Source: an uncultured Anaeromyxobacter sp.
GTDB lineage: Bacteria; Myxococcota; Myxococcia; Myxococcales; Anaeromyxobacteraceae
Direction: 5' to 3'
NCBI GenBank assembly: GCA_903904005.1
Contig: CAIVAR010000112.1
Span: forward strand, 1 to 51,869
Length of the DNA: 51,869 bases
The notes below the pieces were generated by a model. That model was not told where the DNA came from. It searched no databases and saw only the letters and a list, made by a program, of their open reading frames with translations. Position numbers and translations under genes: made by a program. Positions 40,048 to 46,869 of this stretch are shown in pieces; positions within the stretch are counted from its first letter, which is position 1; every line of letters begins with the position of its first letter.

Positions 40048-41424
40048 CTAGTCCACAACGAAGGTGACGCGCTCGGCGGCGAAGCCGCGCTGGACGAGCA
40101 GGACGAGCTGGCCGGCGCGCCGTGCCTGGCCCGCCGCCTTCCGCCAGTCCGCCAGCGAGCCGATCTCGAGGGAGTTCACCTCGCGGATCCAGTCGCCGGC
40201 CTGCAGCCCGGTCTCGGCGGCGGGGCTGCCGCGCCGCACCGACTTCACGACCACCACCGAGCCGCCGCGGACCTTCTCCTCGCCCAGGGTGAGTCCGGTT
40301 CGCTGCAGGACCTGCTGCTCGGCCCGCTCCGGCGAGAGCTCCACGGTGCGGAGCGCCACCTGGACCCGCTCCTTGCCGCGCAGGAGGCCGAGCCGGACGG
40401 TCCCGCCCACCGGCACGTCGCGGACGCGGAAGCGGTACTCGGCGGCGCTCTCCACCGCGGCGTCGCCCACCGACTCGACCACGTCGCCCTTCCGGACGCC
40501 GGCGGCCGTGGCCGGCGATCCCGCCTCGACCCCGCTCACCTGCACGCGCATCCGGTCGCCGCCGATCCGATCCGACTTGACCGGTTCGTCCCGGACGGCG
40601 ATGCCGGTGAAGCCCTCCCGGACCTCGCCGTGGCGGATCAGGTCCTCGGCGACGCGGAGCGCACGGTCGATGGGGATGGCGAAGCCGATGCCGGCGCTGC
40701 GGTCGCCGAGGATGGCGGTGTTCACCCCGATGAGCTGCCCCTGGATGTTCACCAACGGTCCGCCCGAGTTCCCGGGGTTGATGGAGGCGTCGGTCTGCAC
40801 CATGTCGAAGAGCTGGCGGCGCGGGTCGCCGACCTTCCGGTGGAGCGCGGAGACCACGCCGGTGGTGACCGTGTGGGCGAGCCCGAAGGGGTTGCCGATG
40901 GCGATCACCGTCTCGCCGATCATGAGGTCGTCGGAACGGCCGGCGGCGAGGAAGGGGAGCCTCTCCTGGGTGTCCACCCGCAGGACCGCCAGGTCGGAGG
41001 CGGGGTCGGTGCCGACGACGCGGGCCGGCAGCTCGCGTCCGTCGAGCAGCTGCACCCGGAAGCGGGCGCCGCGCTCCACCACGTGGGCGTTGGTGAGGAT
41101 GAACCCGTCGGGCGAGACGACGACGCCGCTGCCCAGCGAGGTGACCGCGTAGCCGCTGCGGAAGCGGGGCTTGCCGAAGAACTCCTCGTAGAGGAGCTGC
41201 CCCATGTCGGCGCCCGGGGTGGGCACGCGGACCCGGACGAGCTCCTCGGCCGACACGTTCACCACCGCGCCCCGCGACTTCTCGGCGGCGACGACGACGG
41301 GGGTTCGGCGCTCGGATGGGGGACGAGGCTCGGCGCGCGGGAGCGTGGACGAGGCCTCTGCCGGGACTGCCCGGGGGAGGAGGAGGAGCGCGAGGGCGCC
41401 GCACAGGGCCGCGCCGGCTCGCAC
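40048..41424 (-). CDS. HtrA/DegP-type periplasmic serine protease with two PDZ domains
   Basis: 458 residues. A signal peptide (AALCGALALLLLPRAVPAEA) precedes the trypsin-like domain with catalytic His114 (LTNAHVVERG), Asp144 (DPASDLAVL) and Ser220 (NPGNSGGPL). PDZ1 covers ~270-350 (RMRVQVSGVEAGSPATAAGVRKGDVVESVGD) and PDZ2 ~380-458 (SVVVVKSVRRGSPAAETGLQAGDWIREVNSLEI). It degrades or refolds damaged envelope proteins. The GTG shares one base with the stop of the upstream small gene (TAGTG), so translation is coupled. Confidence 0.93.
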   Translation of the reverse strand: MRAGAALCGALALLLLPRAVPAEASSTLPRAEPRPPSERRTPVVVAAEKSRGAVVNVSAEELVRVRVPTPGADMGQLLYEEFFGKPRFRSGYAVTSLGSGVVVSPDGFILTNAHVVERGARFRVQLLDGRELPARVVGTDPASDLAVLRVDTQERLPFLAAGRSDDLMIGETVIAIGNPFGLAHTVTTGVVSALHRKVGDPRRQLFDMVQTDASINPGNSGGPLVNIQGQLIGVNTAILGDRSAGIGFAIPIDRALRVAEDLIRHGEVREGFTGIAVRDEPVKSDRIGGDRMRVQVSGVEAGSPATAAGVRKGDVVESVGDAAVESAAEYRFRVRDVPVGGTVRLGLLRGKERVQVALRTVELSPERAEQQVLQRTGLTLGEEKVRGGSVVVVKSVRRGSPAAETGLQAGDWIREVNSLEIGSLADWRKAAGQARRAGQLVLLVQRGFAAERVTFVVD

Positions 41425-41600
41425 TAGTCCTCGTCCGTCTCGACGTGCTCGACCTCCGACTCGACCGGAACGGCCTGGTCGGCGACGTCGGGGAGGGCCT
41501 TCAGATATTTCTCGAAGTCCTTCTCGTCGAGGATGCCCTTGCGGACGTAGCGACGAGCGACGCGCTTGTCGATGATCTTGTTGTCGAACGTGTCGGGCAT
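41424..41600 (-). CDS. Small acidic-tailed protein upstream of the HtrA gene
   Basis: 58 residues: a basic N-terminal half (MPDTFDNKIIDKRVARRYVRKGILDEKDFEKYLKALPD) and an acidic tail (ESEVEHVETDED). AGAAGGA before ATG 41600 decides the start. No signal peptide. I recall similar short proteins in myxobacteria but no assigned family. It is the first gene after a strong promoter and its stop overlaps the protease start, so it may also act as a leader cistron. Confidence 0.7.
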   Translation of the reverse strand: MPDTFDNKIIDKRVARRYVRKGILDEKDFEKYLKALPDVADQAVPVESEVEHVETDED

Positions 41601-41637
41601 GGATCCTTCTTCTAGGGCGATCTGCTGGGGAGGCGGG

Positions 41638-41666
41638 AAAATAGGCCCGGCTTGCCGGCGCGTCAA
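41638..41666 (-). promoter_or_regulatory. Promoter of the small acidic protein-HtrA-DUF1844 operon, with operator-like spacer
   Basis: On the minus strand TTGACG (41666-41661), 17 bases and TATTTT (41643-41638) form a good -35/-10 pair. The spacer holds a perfect inverted repeat CCGGC-TT-GCCGG (41647-41658 on the plus strand), placed where a repressor or MerR-like activator could bind. Confidence 0.65.
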
Positions 41667-41689
41667 GCGACGTGCAAATGTGCCCCGTC

Positions 41690-42346
41690 ATGGAGGATTT
41701 CACCAGTCCGCACGGATCGCGGATCGCCCGCCTGCGCGGGCTCTACGCCATCGTCGGCGACGAGGACCCGATCGGGCGTGCGCGGCTCGCGGTGGCGGGC
41801 GGCGCCGGCGTCGTCCAGGTCCGGATGAAGTCCTCGCCGGCCGGCGCGGTGCTCGAGGCGGCCCGGGAGATCGTGGCGCTCGTGAGGGGGAGGGCGCTCG
41901 TCATCGTGAACGACCGGGCCGATCTCGCGGTCCTGGCCGGCGCCGACGGGGTCCACGTGGGGGACGAGGACCTCCCCGCCGCCGAGGCCCGCCGCATCGT
42001 GGGGCCTGCGCTGCTCGTGGGCAGGAGCACCCGCACCCTCGACGAGGCGCGTGCCGCCATCGCCTCCGGCGCCGATCACGTGGGCTTCGGCCCCATGTTC
42101 TCGACCCGCTCGAAGGAGATCGCCGCCGCGCCCCGCGGCCTGCCGGCACTCCACGAGCTGGCCGGTGCCCTGGGCGCTCCGGTGGTGGCCATCGGGGGCA
42201 TCACCCTGGGAAACGTCGCCGAGGTGGCGGCGGCAGGCGCGGCCGCAGCGGCGATCATCGAGGATCTACTCTCCCGCGGCGACGTGGCCGGGCGGGCGGC
42301 GCTGCTCTCCGCACGCTTCGCCGAGGGCGCGGGAGGCCGGGCATGA
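41690..42346 (+). CDS. thiE: Thiamine-phosphate synthase
   Basis: 218-residue TIM-barrel enzyme joining hydroxymethylpyrimidine pyrophosphate and thiazole phosphate. RGLYAIVGDE at the N-terminus, VVQVRMKSSPAGAVLE, LVIVNDRADLAVLAGADGVHVGDEDLP (Asp ligands for Mg-PPi), HVGFGPMFSTRSK and VAIGGITLGNVAEVAAAG are the family blocks. ATG 41690 gives the normal N-terminus; GTG 41672 and ATG 41678 are alternatives. No TPP riboswitch is visible in the 90-base gap upstream. ATGA overlap with the next gene. Confidence 0.92.
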   Translation: MEDFTSPHGSRIARLRGLYAIVGDEDPIGRARLAVAGGAGVVQVRMKSSPAGAVLEAAREIVALVRGRALVIVNDRADLAVLAGADGVHVGDEDLPAAEARRIVGPALLVGRSTRTLDEARAAIASGADHVGFGPMFSTRSKEIAAAPRGLPALHELAGALGAPVVAIGGITLGNVAEVAAAGAAAAAIIEDLLSRGDVAGRAALLSARFAEGAGGRA

Positions 42347-43047
42347 GCCGCCCCCGCATCGCCATCCCCCTCGACGTGAACCTCTCCGGCCGGTACGAGC
42401 AGCCCCGCGCCTACGCCGCCGCGGTGGCGCGGGCGGGTGGGCTCCCGCTGCCGATCCCCTTCGGGGAGCCGTCGCTCGCCGGGGAATATCTGGAGGCCTG
42501 CGACGGGCTCCTCGTCGCCGGCGGCGACTTCGACATCCCGCCCGAGCGCTACGGGGAGGTGCGCCGCCCCGGATGCGGTCCCTCCCGGCCCGGGCGCACG
42601 GCGTTCGAGGAGGCCATGATCGAAGGCGCGCTCGCCGCCGGGATGCCGGTGCTCGGCGTCTGCGGCGGGATGCAACTGCTCGCCGTCGTGAAGGGCGGCA
42701 CGCTCCACCAGGACTTGCCCGACGACCTCGGGGTCTCGCACGAGCAGCCACCCCCGAAGGACGTCCCGAGCCATGCCGTCGAGGTGGCGCCGGGGAGCCT
42801 GCTCGAGCGGCTCGCCGCCCCCGGAACACTAATGGTGAACAGCACCCACCACCAGGCGGTGCGCCTCCCGGGCGCGGGCGTGGCCGTGACCGGACGGGCG
42901 CCCGACGGCGTGGTCGAGGCGATCGAGCTTTCCGGGCACCCCTTCGCGCTGGGTGTGCAATGGCACCCGGAGGTTCTGGCGGCGAGCGATCCCCGCCACC
43001 TCGCCATCCTCTCCGGCCTGGTCCGGGCCGCGGCGGAGCGCCGGTGA
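42343..43047 (+). CDS. Class I glutamine amidotransferase-like hydrolase (peptidase C26, PuuD-like)
   Basis: 234 residues. RIAIPLDVNLSGRYEQPRAYAAAVARAGGLPLPIPF and CDGLLVAGGDFDIPPERYGE match gamma-glutamyl-GABA hydrolase-type proteins; the triad is Cys107 (LGVCGGMQLL) with His208 and Glu210 (VQWHPEV). The family hydrolyses gamma-glutamyl amides. The gene is coupled on both sides, by ATGA to thiE and GTGA to thiD, so a role in thiamine synthesis or salvage is suggested by position only. Confidence 0.87.
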   Translation: MSRPRIAIPLDVNLSGRYEQPRAYAAAVARAGGLPLPIPFGEPSLAGEYLEACDGLLVAGGDFDIPPERYGEVRRPGCGPSRPGRTAFEEAMIEGALAAGMPVLGVCGGMQLLAVVKGGTLHQDLPDDLGVSHEQPPPKDVPSHAVEVAPGSLLERLAAPGTLMVNSTHHQAVRLPGAGVAVTGRAPDGVVEAIELSGHPFALGVQWHPEVLAASDPRHLAILSGLVRAAAERR

Positions 43048-43802
43048 AGATCTCCGTCCACCCGCCGCGGGTGCTGGTCTGCGCCGGGCTCGACCCGAGC
43101 GGCGGGGCCGGGCTCGTGGCCGACCTCGAGGCGCTCGCCGCCGCGGGGGCCCGCGGCTGGGCGGTGGCGACCGCGCTCACCGCGCAGGGGCCCCGGGGGG
43201 CAAGGGCGTCGGTTCCGACGGCGCCGGACCTGCTCCTCGCCCAGGTGGATGCGCTGCTCGACGGCGGCGGGGAGATTCCACGGGCGGTGAAGACGGGGAT
43301 GCTGGGGAGCGCGGCCAACGCGTCGGCGCTGGCGGAGCGTCTCTCCGAGCGCCCGCTCGCGCGGGTGCCGCTCGTCGTCGACCCGGTGCTCTTCGCCTCC
43401 TCCGGCCTCTCGCTGCTCGACGCCGGGGACGCCCGCGCGGCGCTCGATGCGCTCCTCGCGCGGGCCACGCTCGCCACCCCCAACTGGCCCGAGCTCGAGG
43501 CGCTCGCCGGCCGCCCCCTCGGAACGGAGGAGGAGGCGGTCCGCGCCGCCCGGGAGCTGCCGTCCCGGGCCGTGCTCGTGAAGGGCGGGCACCGGGAGGG
43601 GGAGCCGGTCGACCTGCTCGTGCGCGGTCGCACCATGGTTCGCATCCGCGGGCGGCGCCGTCCCGGGACCGCCCGGGGCACCGGCTGCCGGCTGGCCTCG
43701 GCGGCGGCGGGCTTCCTCGCCCGCGGGTTCCCGCTCGAGGAGGCGGTCCGCCGCGCCAAGCGGGTGGTGGAGCGGTACCTGGACCGGGCCCTGCGCGGCT
43801 GA
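43044..43802 (+). CDS. thiD: Hydroxymethylpyrimidine/phosphomethylpyrimidine kinase
   Basis: 252-residue ribokinase-fold kinase phosphorylating HMP and HMP-P for thiamine synthesis. VLVCAGLDPSGGAGLVADLEALAAAGARGWAVATALTAQ is the ThiD N-terminus; VPLVVDPVLFASSGLSLL, TPNWPELEALAG and the anion-hole/catalytic region GTARGTGCRLASAAAGFLARG (ThiD consensus GTGCTLSSA) follow. Arg replaces the usual Thr after GTGC, a minor deviation. GTG start overlaps the upstream amidotransferase stop. Confidence 0.92.
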   Translation: MKISVHPPRVLVCAGLDPSGGAGLVADLEALAAAGARGWAVATALTAQGPRGARASVPTAPDLLLAQVDALLDGGGEIPRAVKTGMLGSAANASALAERLSERPLARVPLVVDPVLFASSGLSLLDAGDARAALDALLARATLATPNWPELEALAGRPLGTEEEAVRAARELPSRAVLVKGGHREGEPVDLLVRGRTMVRIRGRRRPGTARGTGCRLASAAAGFLARGFPLEEAVRRAKRVVERYLDRALRG

Positions 43803-43805
43803 CCC

Positions 43806-44057
43806 CTACCGCGCGTCCTCGTCCCAGTACCGCCGCAGCCACGCCCCGGCCCGCCGCATCCCGGCGCGCTCGAGCAAGGACGGCGTCCAGGCGAGCACGA
43901 GGGAGGAGAGCCCGAGCACGCCGAGCCCGGTGAAGGCCGCGACCGCCAGCGCCCGCCACGGTCCGAGCACGACCTGGAAGTGCAGCGTCAGCGCGATCAC
44001 CCAGAGGATCGCCGGCCCGAACCCGACCAGCGCGACCACGACCCGCCGAGCCGGCAC
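43806..44057 (-). CDS. Small two-helix membrane protein downstream of dnaB
   Basis: 83 residues with two hydrophobic helices (VVVALVGFGPAILWVIALTLHF and ALAVAAFTGLGVLGLSSLVLAW) and a basic C-terminal tail (RRAGAWLRRYWDEDAR). Family not recognised. The GTG start immediately follows the dnaB TAG with no gap, so translation is probably by termination-reinitiation. It converges on thiD three bases away. Confidence 0.6.
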   Translation of the reverse strand: MPARRVVVALVGFGPAILWVIALTLHFQVVLGPWRALAVAAFTGLGVLGLSSLVLAWTPSLLERAGMRRAGAWLRRYWDEDAR

Positions 44058-45437
44058 CTACCCTCCGTCGCGCTTCTTCTCGGCGAAGAAGGTGTGCTTG
44101 CGGAAGAAGACGAGGGACATGAGCCCGGTGGGCCCCTGGCGGTGCTTGGCCAGGATGAGCTCGATGTCCTGCACGTCGGAGTTGATGGCGTCCTGGCCAC
44201 CCTCGGCCTCCGGCTCGGGGCGGTGCAGGAACATCACCACGTCGGCGTCCTGCTCGATGGCGCCCGACTCGCGCAGGTCGGCGAGCATGGGGCGCTCCCC
44301 CTTGCGCTTCTCCACCGCGCGGTTGAGCTGCGAGAGGGCCACCACCGGGACTTGAAGCTCCTTGGCGAGCGCCTTGAGCGACCGGCTGATGGTGGCGATC
44401 TCCTGCTCGCGCGACTGGCTGGCCCGGTCGGACGGCGCGTGCATGAGCTGCAGGTAGTCGACCACCACGAGGTCGAGGCCGCTCTCGCGCTTGAGCTTCC
44501 GGCACTTGGAGCGGAGCTCGACCGGCGAGAGCATGAAGCTGTCGTCGAACCAGATGGGCGCGCCCATGAGCTTCTCGCCCTGGACCATGATGCGGTCCCA
44601 GTCGTGCTGGGCGAGCTTGCCCTTGGAGACCCGTTCGCTGTCGAGCTTGGCCTCGGAGGAGAGGAGGCGCAGCGCCAGCTGGTCGGAGGGCATCTCCAGC
44701 GAGAAGAAGACGACCTTCTTCTCCCCCTTGGTGGCCGCGTGGGCGGCGATGTTGAGGGCGAGCGCGGTCTTTCCCACCGACGGGCGCGCGGCCAGGATGC
44801 AGAGCGTGCCGGGCTGCAGCCCGAGGGTCTGGTCGTCGAGCCAGGGGAGCCCGGTGGGCACGCCGGTGACGTGGGAGAGCCCGGCCTTGGCCCGGGCGTG
44901 GATGGCCTCGAGCCGGTCGAGGGCGGCGCCCATCGCCTCGGCGAAGGGCTTCATGGTCTCGAGCGTGTTGCCCTGGGCCGCGCCGAAGACGTCCTGCTGC
45001 GCCTGCTCGAGGAAGTCGCGCACCCGCGGGCCGGCCTCGTAGCCCCGCTCCACCACCCGCTGGGCGGTGAGCATCATGCGGCGCAGCCGCGCCAGCTCGT
45101 TCACCGCCTCGGCGTAGTGGGTGGCGTTGGACGACGAGCCGACCGAGGCGGCGAGCCCGAAGACGAGCTCCCTCGGGACCTGCGCGCCGAGGAGCCCCTT
45201 CGCGTCGAGCCGCTGCTGCACCAGCACCGGGTCGATCTTGCGCGACTCCTTGGCCAGCTCCTCGAAGGCGGAGAAGACGTGCTGGTGGGCCAGCGCGTAG
45301 AAGTCCTCCGACTTGAGGATGGGCGCGACCTGATCGAAGGCGGTCTCGTCGAGGAGCACCGCTCCCAGGACCGCCTGCTCCGCCTCGAGGTTGTGTGGAA
45401 GATCGCGAACGCCGCGCAGTGCCAGTGGCTCGCCCAT
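44058..45437 (-). CDS. dnaB: Replicative DNA helicase DnaB
   Basis: 459-residue hexameric helicase that unwinds DNA at the replication fork. The N-terminal primase-interaction domain begins LPHNLEAEQAVLGAVLLDE. The RecA-like domain has Walker A ARPSVGKTALALN, KVVFFSLEMPSDQLALRLL, Walker B LDLVVVDYLQLM, and the DLRESGAIEQDADVVMFLHRPE and ELILAKHRQGPTG (Arg finger) motifs. No intein is present. Length is normal. A promoter and a set of DnaA-box-like repeats lie upstream. Confidence 0.96.
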   Translation of the reverse strand: MGEPLALRGVRDLPHNLEAEQAVLGAVLLDETAFDQVAPILKSEDFYALAHQHVFSAFEELAKESRKIDPVLVQQRLDAKGLLGAQVPRELVFGLAASVGSSSNATHYAEAVNELARLRRMMLTAQRVVERGYEAGPRVRDFLEQAQQDVFGAAQGNTLETMKPFAEAMGAALDRLEAIHARAKAGLSHVTGVPTGLPWLDDQTLGLQPGTLCILAARPSVGKTALALNIAAHAATKGEKKVVFFSLEMPSDQLALRLLSSEAKLDSERVSKGKLAQHDWDRIMVQGEKLMGAPIWFDDSFMLSPVELRSKCRKLKRESGLDLVVVDYLQLMHAPSDRASQSREQEIATISRSLKALAKELQVPVVALSQLNRAVEKRKGERPMLADLRESGAIEQDADVVMFLHRPEPEAEGGQDAINSDVQDIELILAKHRQGPTGLMSLVFFRKHTFFAEKKRDGG

Positions 45438-45448
45438 GAACGGCGCGG

Positions 45449-45477
45449 ATGCTAGCAGGCGGGTCCGACGGGGTCAC
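45449..45477 (-). promoter_or_regulatory. Promoter of dnaB
   Basis: On the minus strand GTGACC (45477-45472), a 17-base spacer and TAGCAT (45454-45449) form a -35/-10 pair ending 11 bases before the ATG at 45437. No Shine-Dalgarno lies between, so the message should be nearly leaderless. Confidence 0.5.
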
Positions 45478-45488
45478 CGTAGGGGACC

Positions 45489-45552
45489 GGTGGAAAAGGC
45501 CGAATTTCCTGGTGGAAAACCTGCGCTTCCGGTGTGGATGGAATGTGGGGAA
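45489..45552 (-). repeat. Helically phased DnaA-box-like repeats upstream of dnaB
   Basis: On the plus strand, GGTGGAAAA occurs at 45489-45497 and 45511-45519, TGTGGATGG at 45533-45541 and TGTGGGGAA at 45544-45552. Start positions are spaced 22, 22 and 11 bases, whole helical turns. Each matches the reverse DnaA box TGTGGATAA at 7 of 9 positions and all point the same way. They lie just upstream of the dnaB -35. Binding by DnaA is inferred. Confidence 0.5.
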
Positions 45553-45578
45553 GGGGAGGGCCCTCGGGGCGTACCCGG

Positions 45579-46865
45579 TCAGGGCAGGTAACTCGTCCCC
45601 ACCGCACGTTCCACCTGGAAGACGGCGGTCCAGAAGCTCTGGAGCGTGCCGAGGTACTCGACCTCGTTCCGGATCCGGGATCGCTGCGTGTCGAGGTAGT
45701 CGAGGAGGCTCGCCACCCCCTGCGCGTACTCCTCGCCCACCACGTCCCGGACGTCGCGGGAGAGCGCGAGCAGCTCCTGCTCGGCGCGGCGTGCCTGCCG
45801 CCTCGTCGCCTGGAAGGCGGCGAACGCGGTCCCGACGTCTGCGGCCACCTGTACCTCCACCTTCCGGAGGTTGGCCTCCGCGGTGGTCACCCCGGCGTCG
45901 GCGGCGCCGATCTGCCCCTGCTGCTGGTCGAGCAAGGGCAGCGGGAGGGAGAGGCCGAACGACGCGGTGGGCGGTGTGAACCACCCGCCGGGCGCCCCTT
46001 GCTGCGCGTACTGGGCCTGGAGCTGGAACTGCGGGAAGACCCGCCTGCGCGCCAGCTCGGCCGAGGCGCGCGCCGCCTCGACCTGCGCCCGGGCCGCAGC
46101 CAGATCGGGGCGCCGTTGCCGGGCCTCGGCGAGCAGCGCCGGGAGCGTCGCCACGCCGAGCGAGGGCGGTGGCTCGGCCGACTCCGTCGGGCCCGTCACC
46201 ACGGTGAAGGTGGGGGCAGCGTCGTCCATCCCGAGGAGCTGCGCGAGGAGCAGCCGCGCCTCCTCGTGCCCGAACTCCGTCTGGTCGATGGCCTGCTCGA
46301 CCTGGAGCAGGAGGAGGGAGAGACGGGAGAGGTCGTTCGCCGAGATCTCGCCCGCCGCCTGCCGCTTCCGTCCCAGGTCCACCGCGGCGCGGGCGCGAAC
46401 CGCCTCGCGCCGTCCGAAGCCCAGCCCGCGCCAGGCCACCGAGGTGGCCACGAACTGCCGCTTCACCTCGAACTCGAGGTTGCGCAGCGCGTCCAGCCGG
46501 CTCGCCTCGGCCGCCCGGATGCCCTGGGCGGCGGCGTCGCCGGCGAGCCCGCGCTGGCCGGTGACGAGGAAGGCCACCGCACCCTGGTCGCCGAGCGTCG
46601 CCACGTAGGTGGGGAGGTTGCACCCGGGGTCCCCGCACTGGGCCGACCACCCCGCCATGAAGGAGGCCGCCGGGTTGGGAAGCGCCGACGCGATGCGCGC
46701 CTGGGCGCGGGCCGCGGCCACGCCGGCGTCGGCGAGGGCCACGTCCGGGGAACGGTCGCGTGCGATGCGAACCGCGTCGGCGAAGGTGAGCGCGGCGGGG
46801 ACCTCCGGGGGGGGCGCCGGTACCGCCTCGCCGAGCGCGAGGGCCAGGAGCAGTGCCGGGATCAC
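45579..46865 (-). CDS. TolC-family outer membrane efflux protein
   Basis: 428 residues with a short signal peptide (IPALLLALALGEAVPAPP). Two OEP repeats are visible: ALTFADAVRIARDRSPDVALADAGVAAARAQARIASALPNPAASF, and PALLAEARQRRPDLAAARAQVEAARASAELARRRVFPQFQLQAQY. The long helical stretches are heptad-rich. It would form a trimeric outer-membrane channel. No membrane-fusion or inner-membrane pump gene is adjacent. It starts 4 bases after the metH stop, so it is co-transcribed with metH, an unexpected pairing. Confidence 0.88.
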   Translation of the reverse strand: MIPALLLALALGEAVPAPPPEVPAALTFADAVRIARDRSPDVALADAGVAAARAQARIASALPNPAASFMAGWSAQCGDPGCNLPTYVATLGDQGAVAFLVTGQRGLAGDAAAQGIRAAEASRLDALRNLEFEVKRQFVATSVAWRGLGFGRREAVRARAAVDLGRKRQAAGEISANDLSRLSLLLLQVEQAIDQTEFGHEEARLLLAQLLGMDDAAPTFTVVTGPTESAEPPPSLGVATLPALLAEARQRRPDLAAARAQVEAARASAELARRRVFPQFQLQAQYAQQGAPGGWFTPPTASFGLSLPLPLLDQQQGQIGAADAGVTTAEANLRKVEVQVAADVGTAFAAFQATRRQARRAEQELLALSRDVRDVVGEEYAQGVASLLDYLDTQRSRIRNEVEYLGTLQSFWTAVFQVERAVGTSYLP

Positions 46866-46869
46866 GGGA

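Noticed and set aside
41600-41690. TPP riboswitch upstream of thiE
   Set aside because: The gap is only 90 bases and is filled by the minus-strand promoter; the CUGAGA thi-box was not found.
45481-45552. Short CRISPR-like array because of 22-base periodic repeats
   Set aside because: Only a 9-base core repeats, the intervening sequence is 2-13 bases, and there are no cas genes; DnaA-type sites explain it better.
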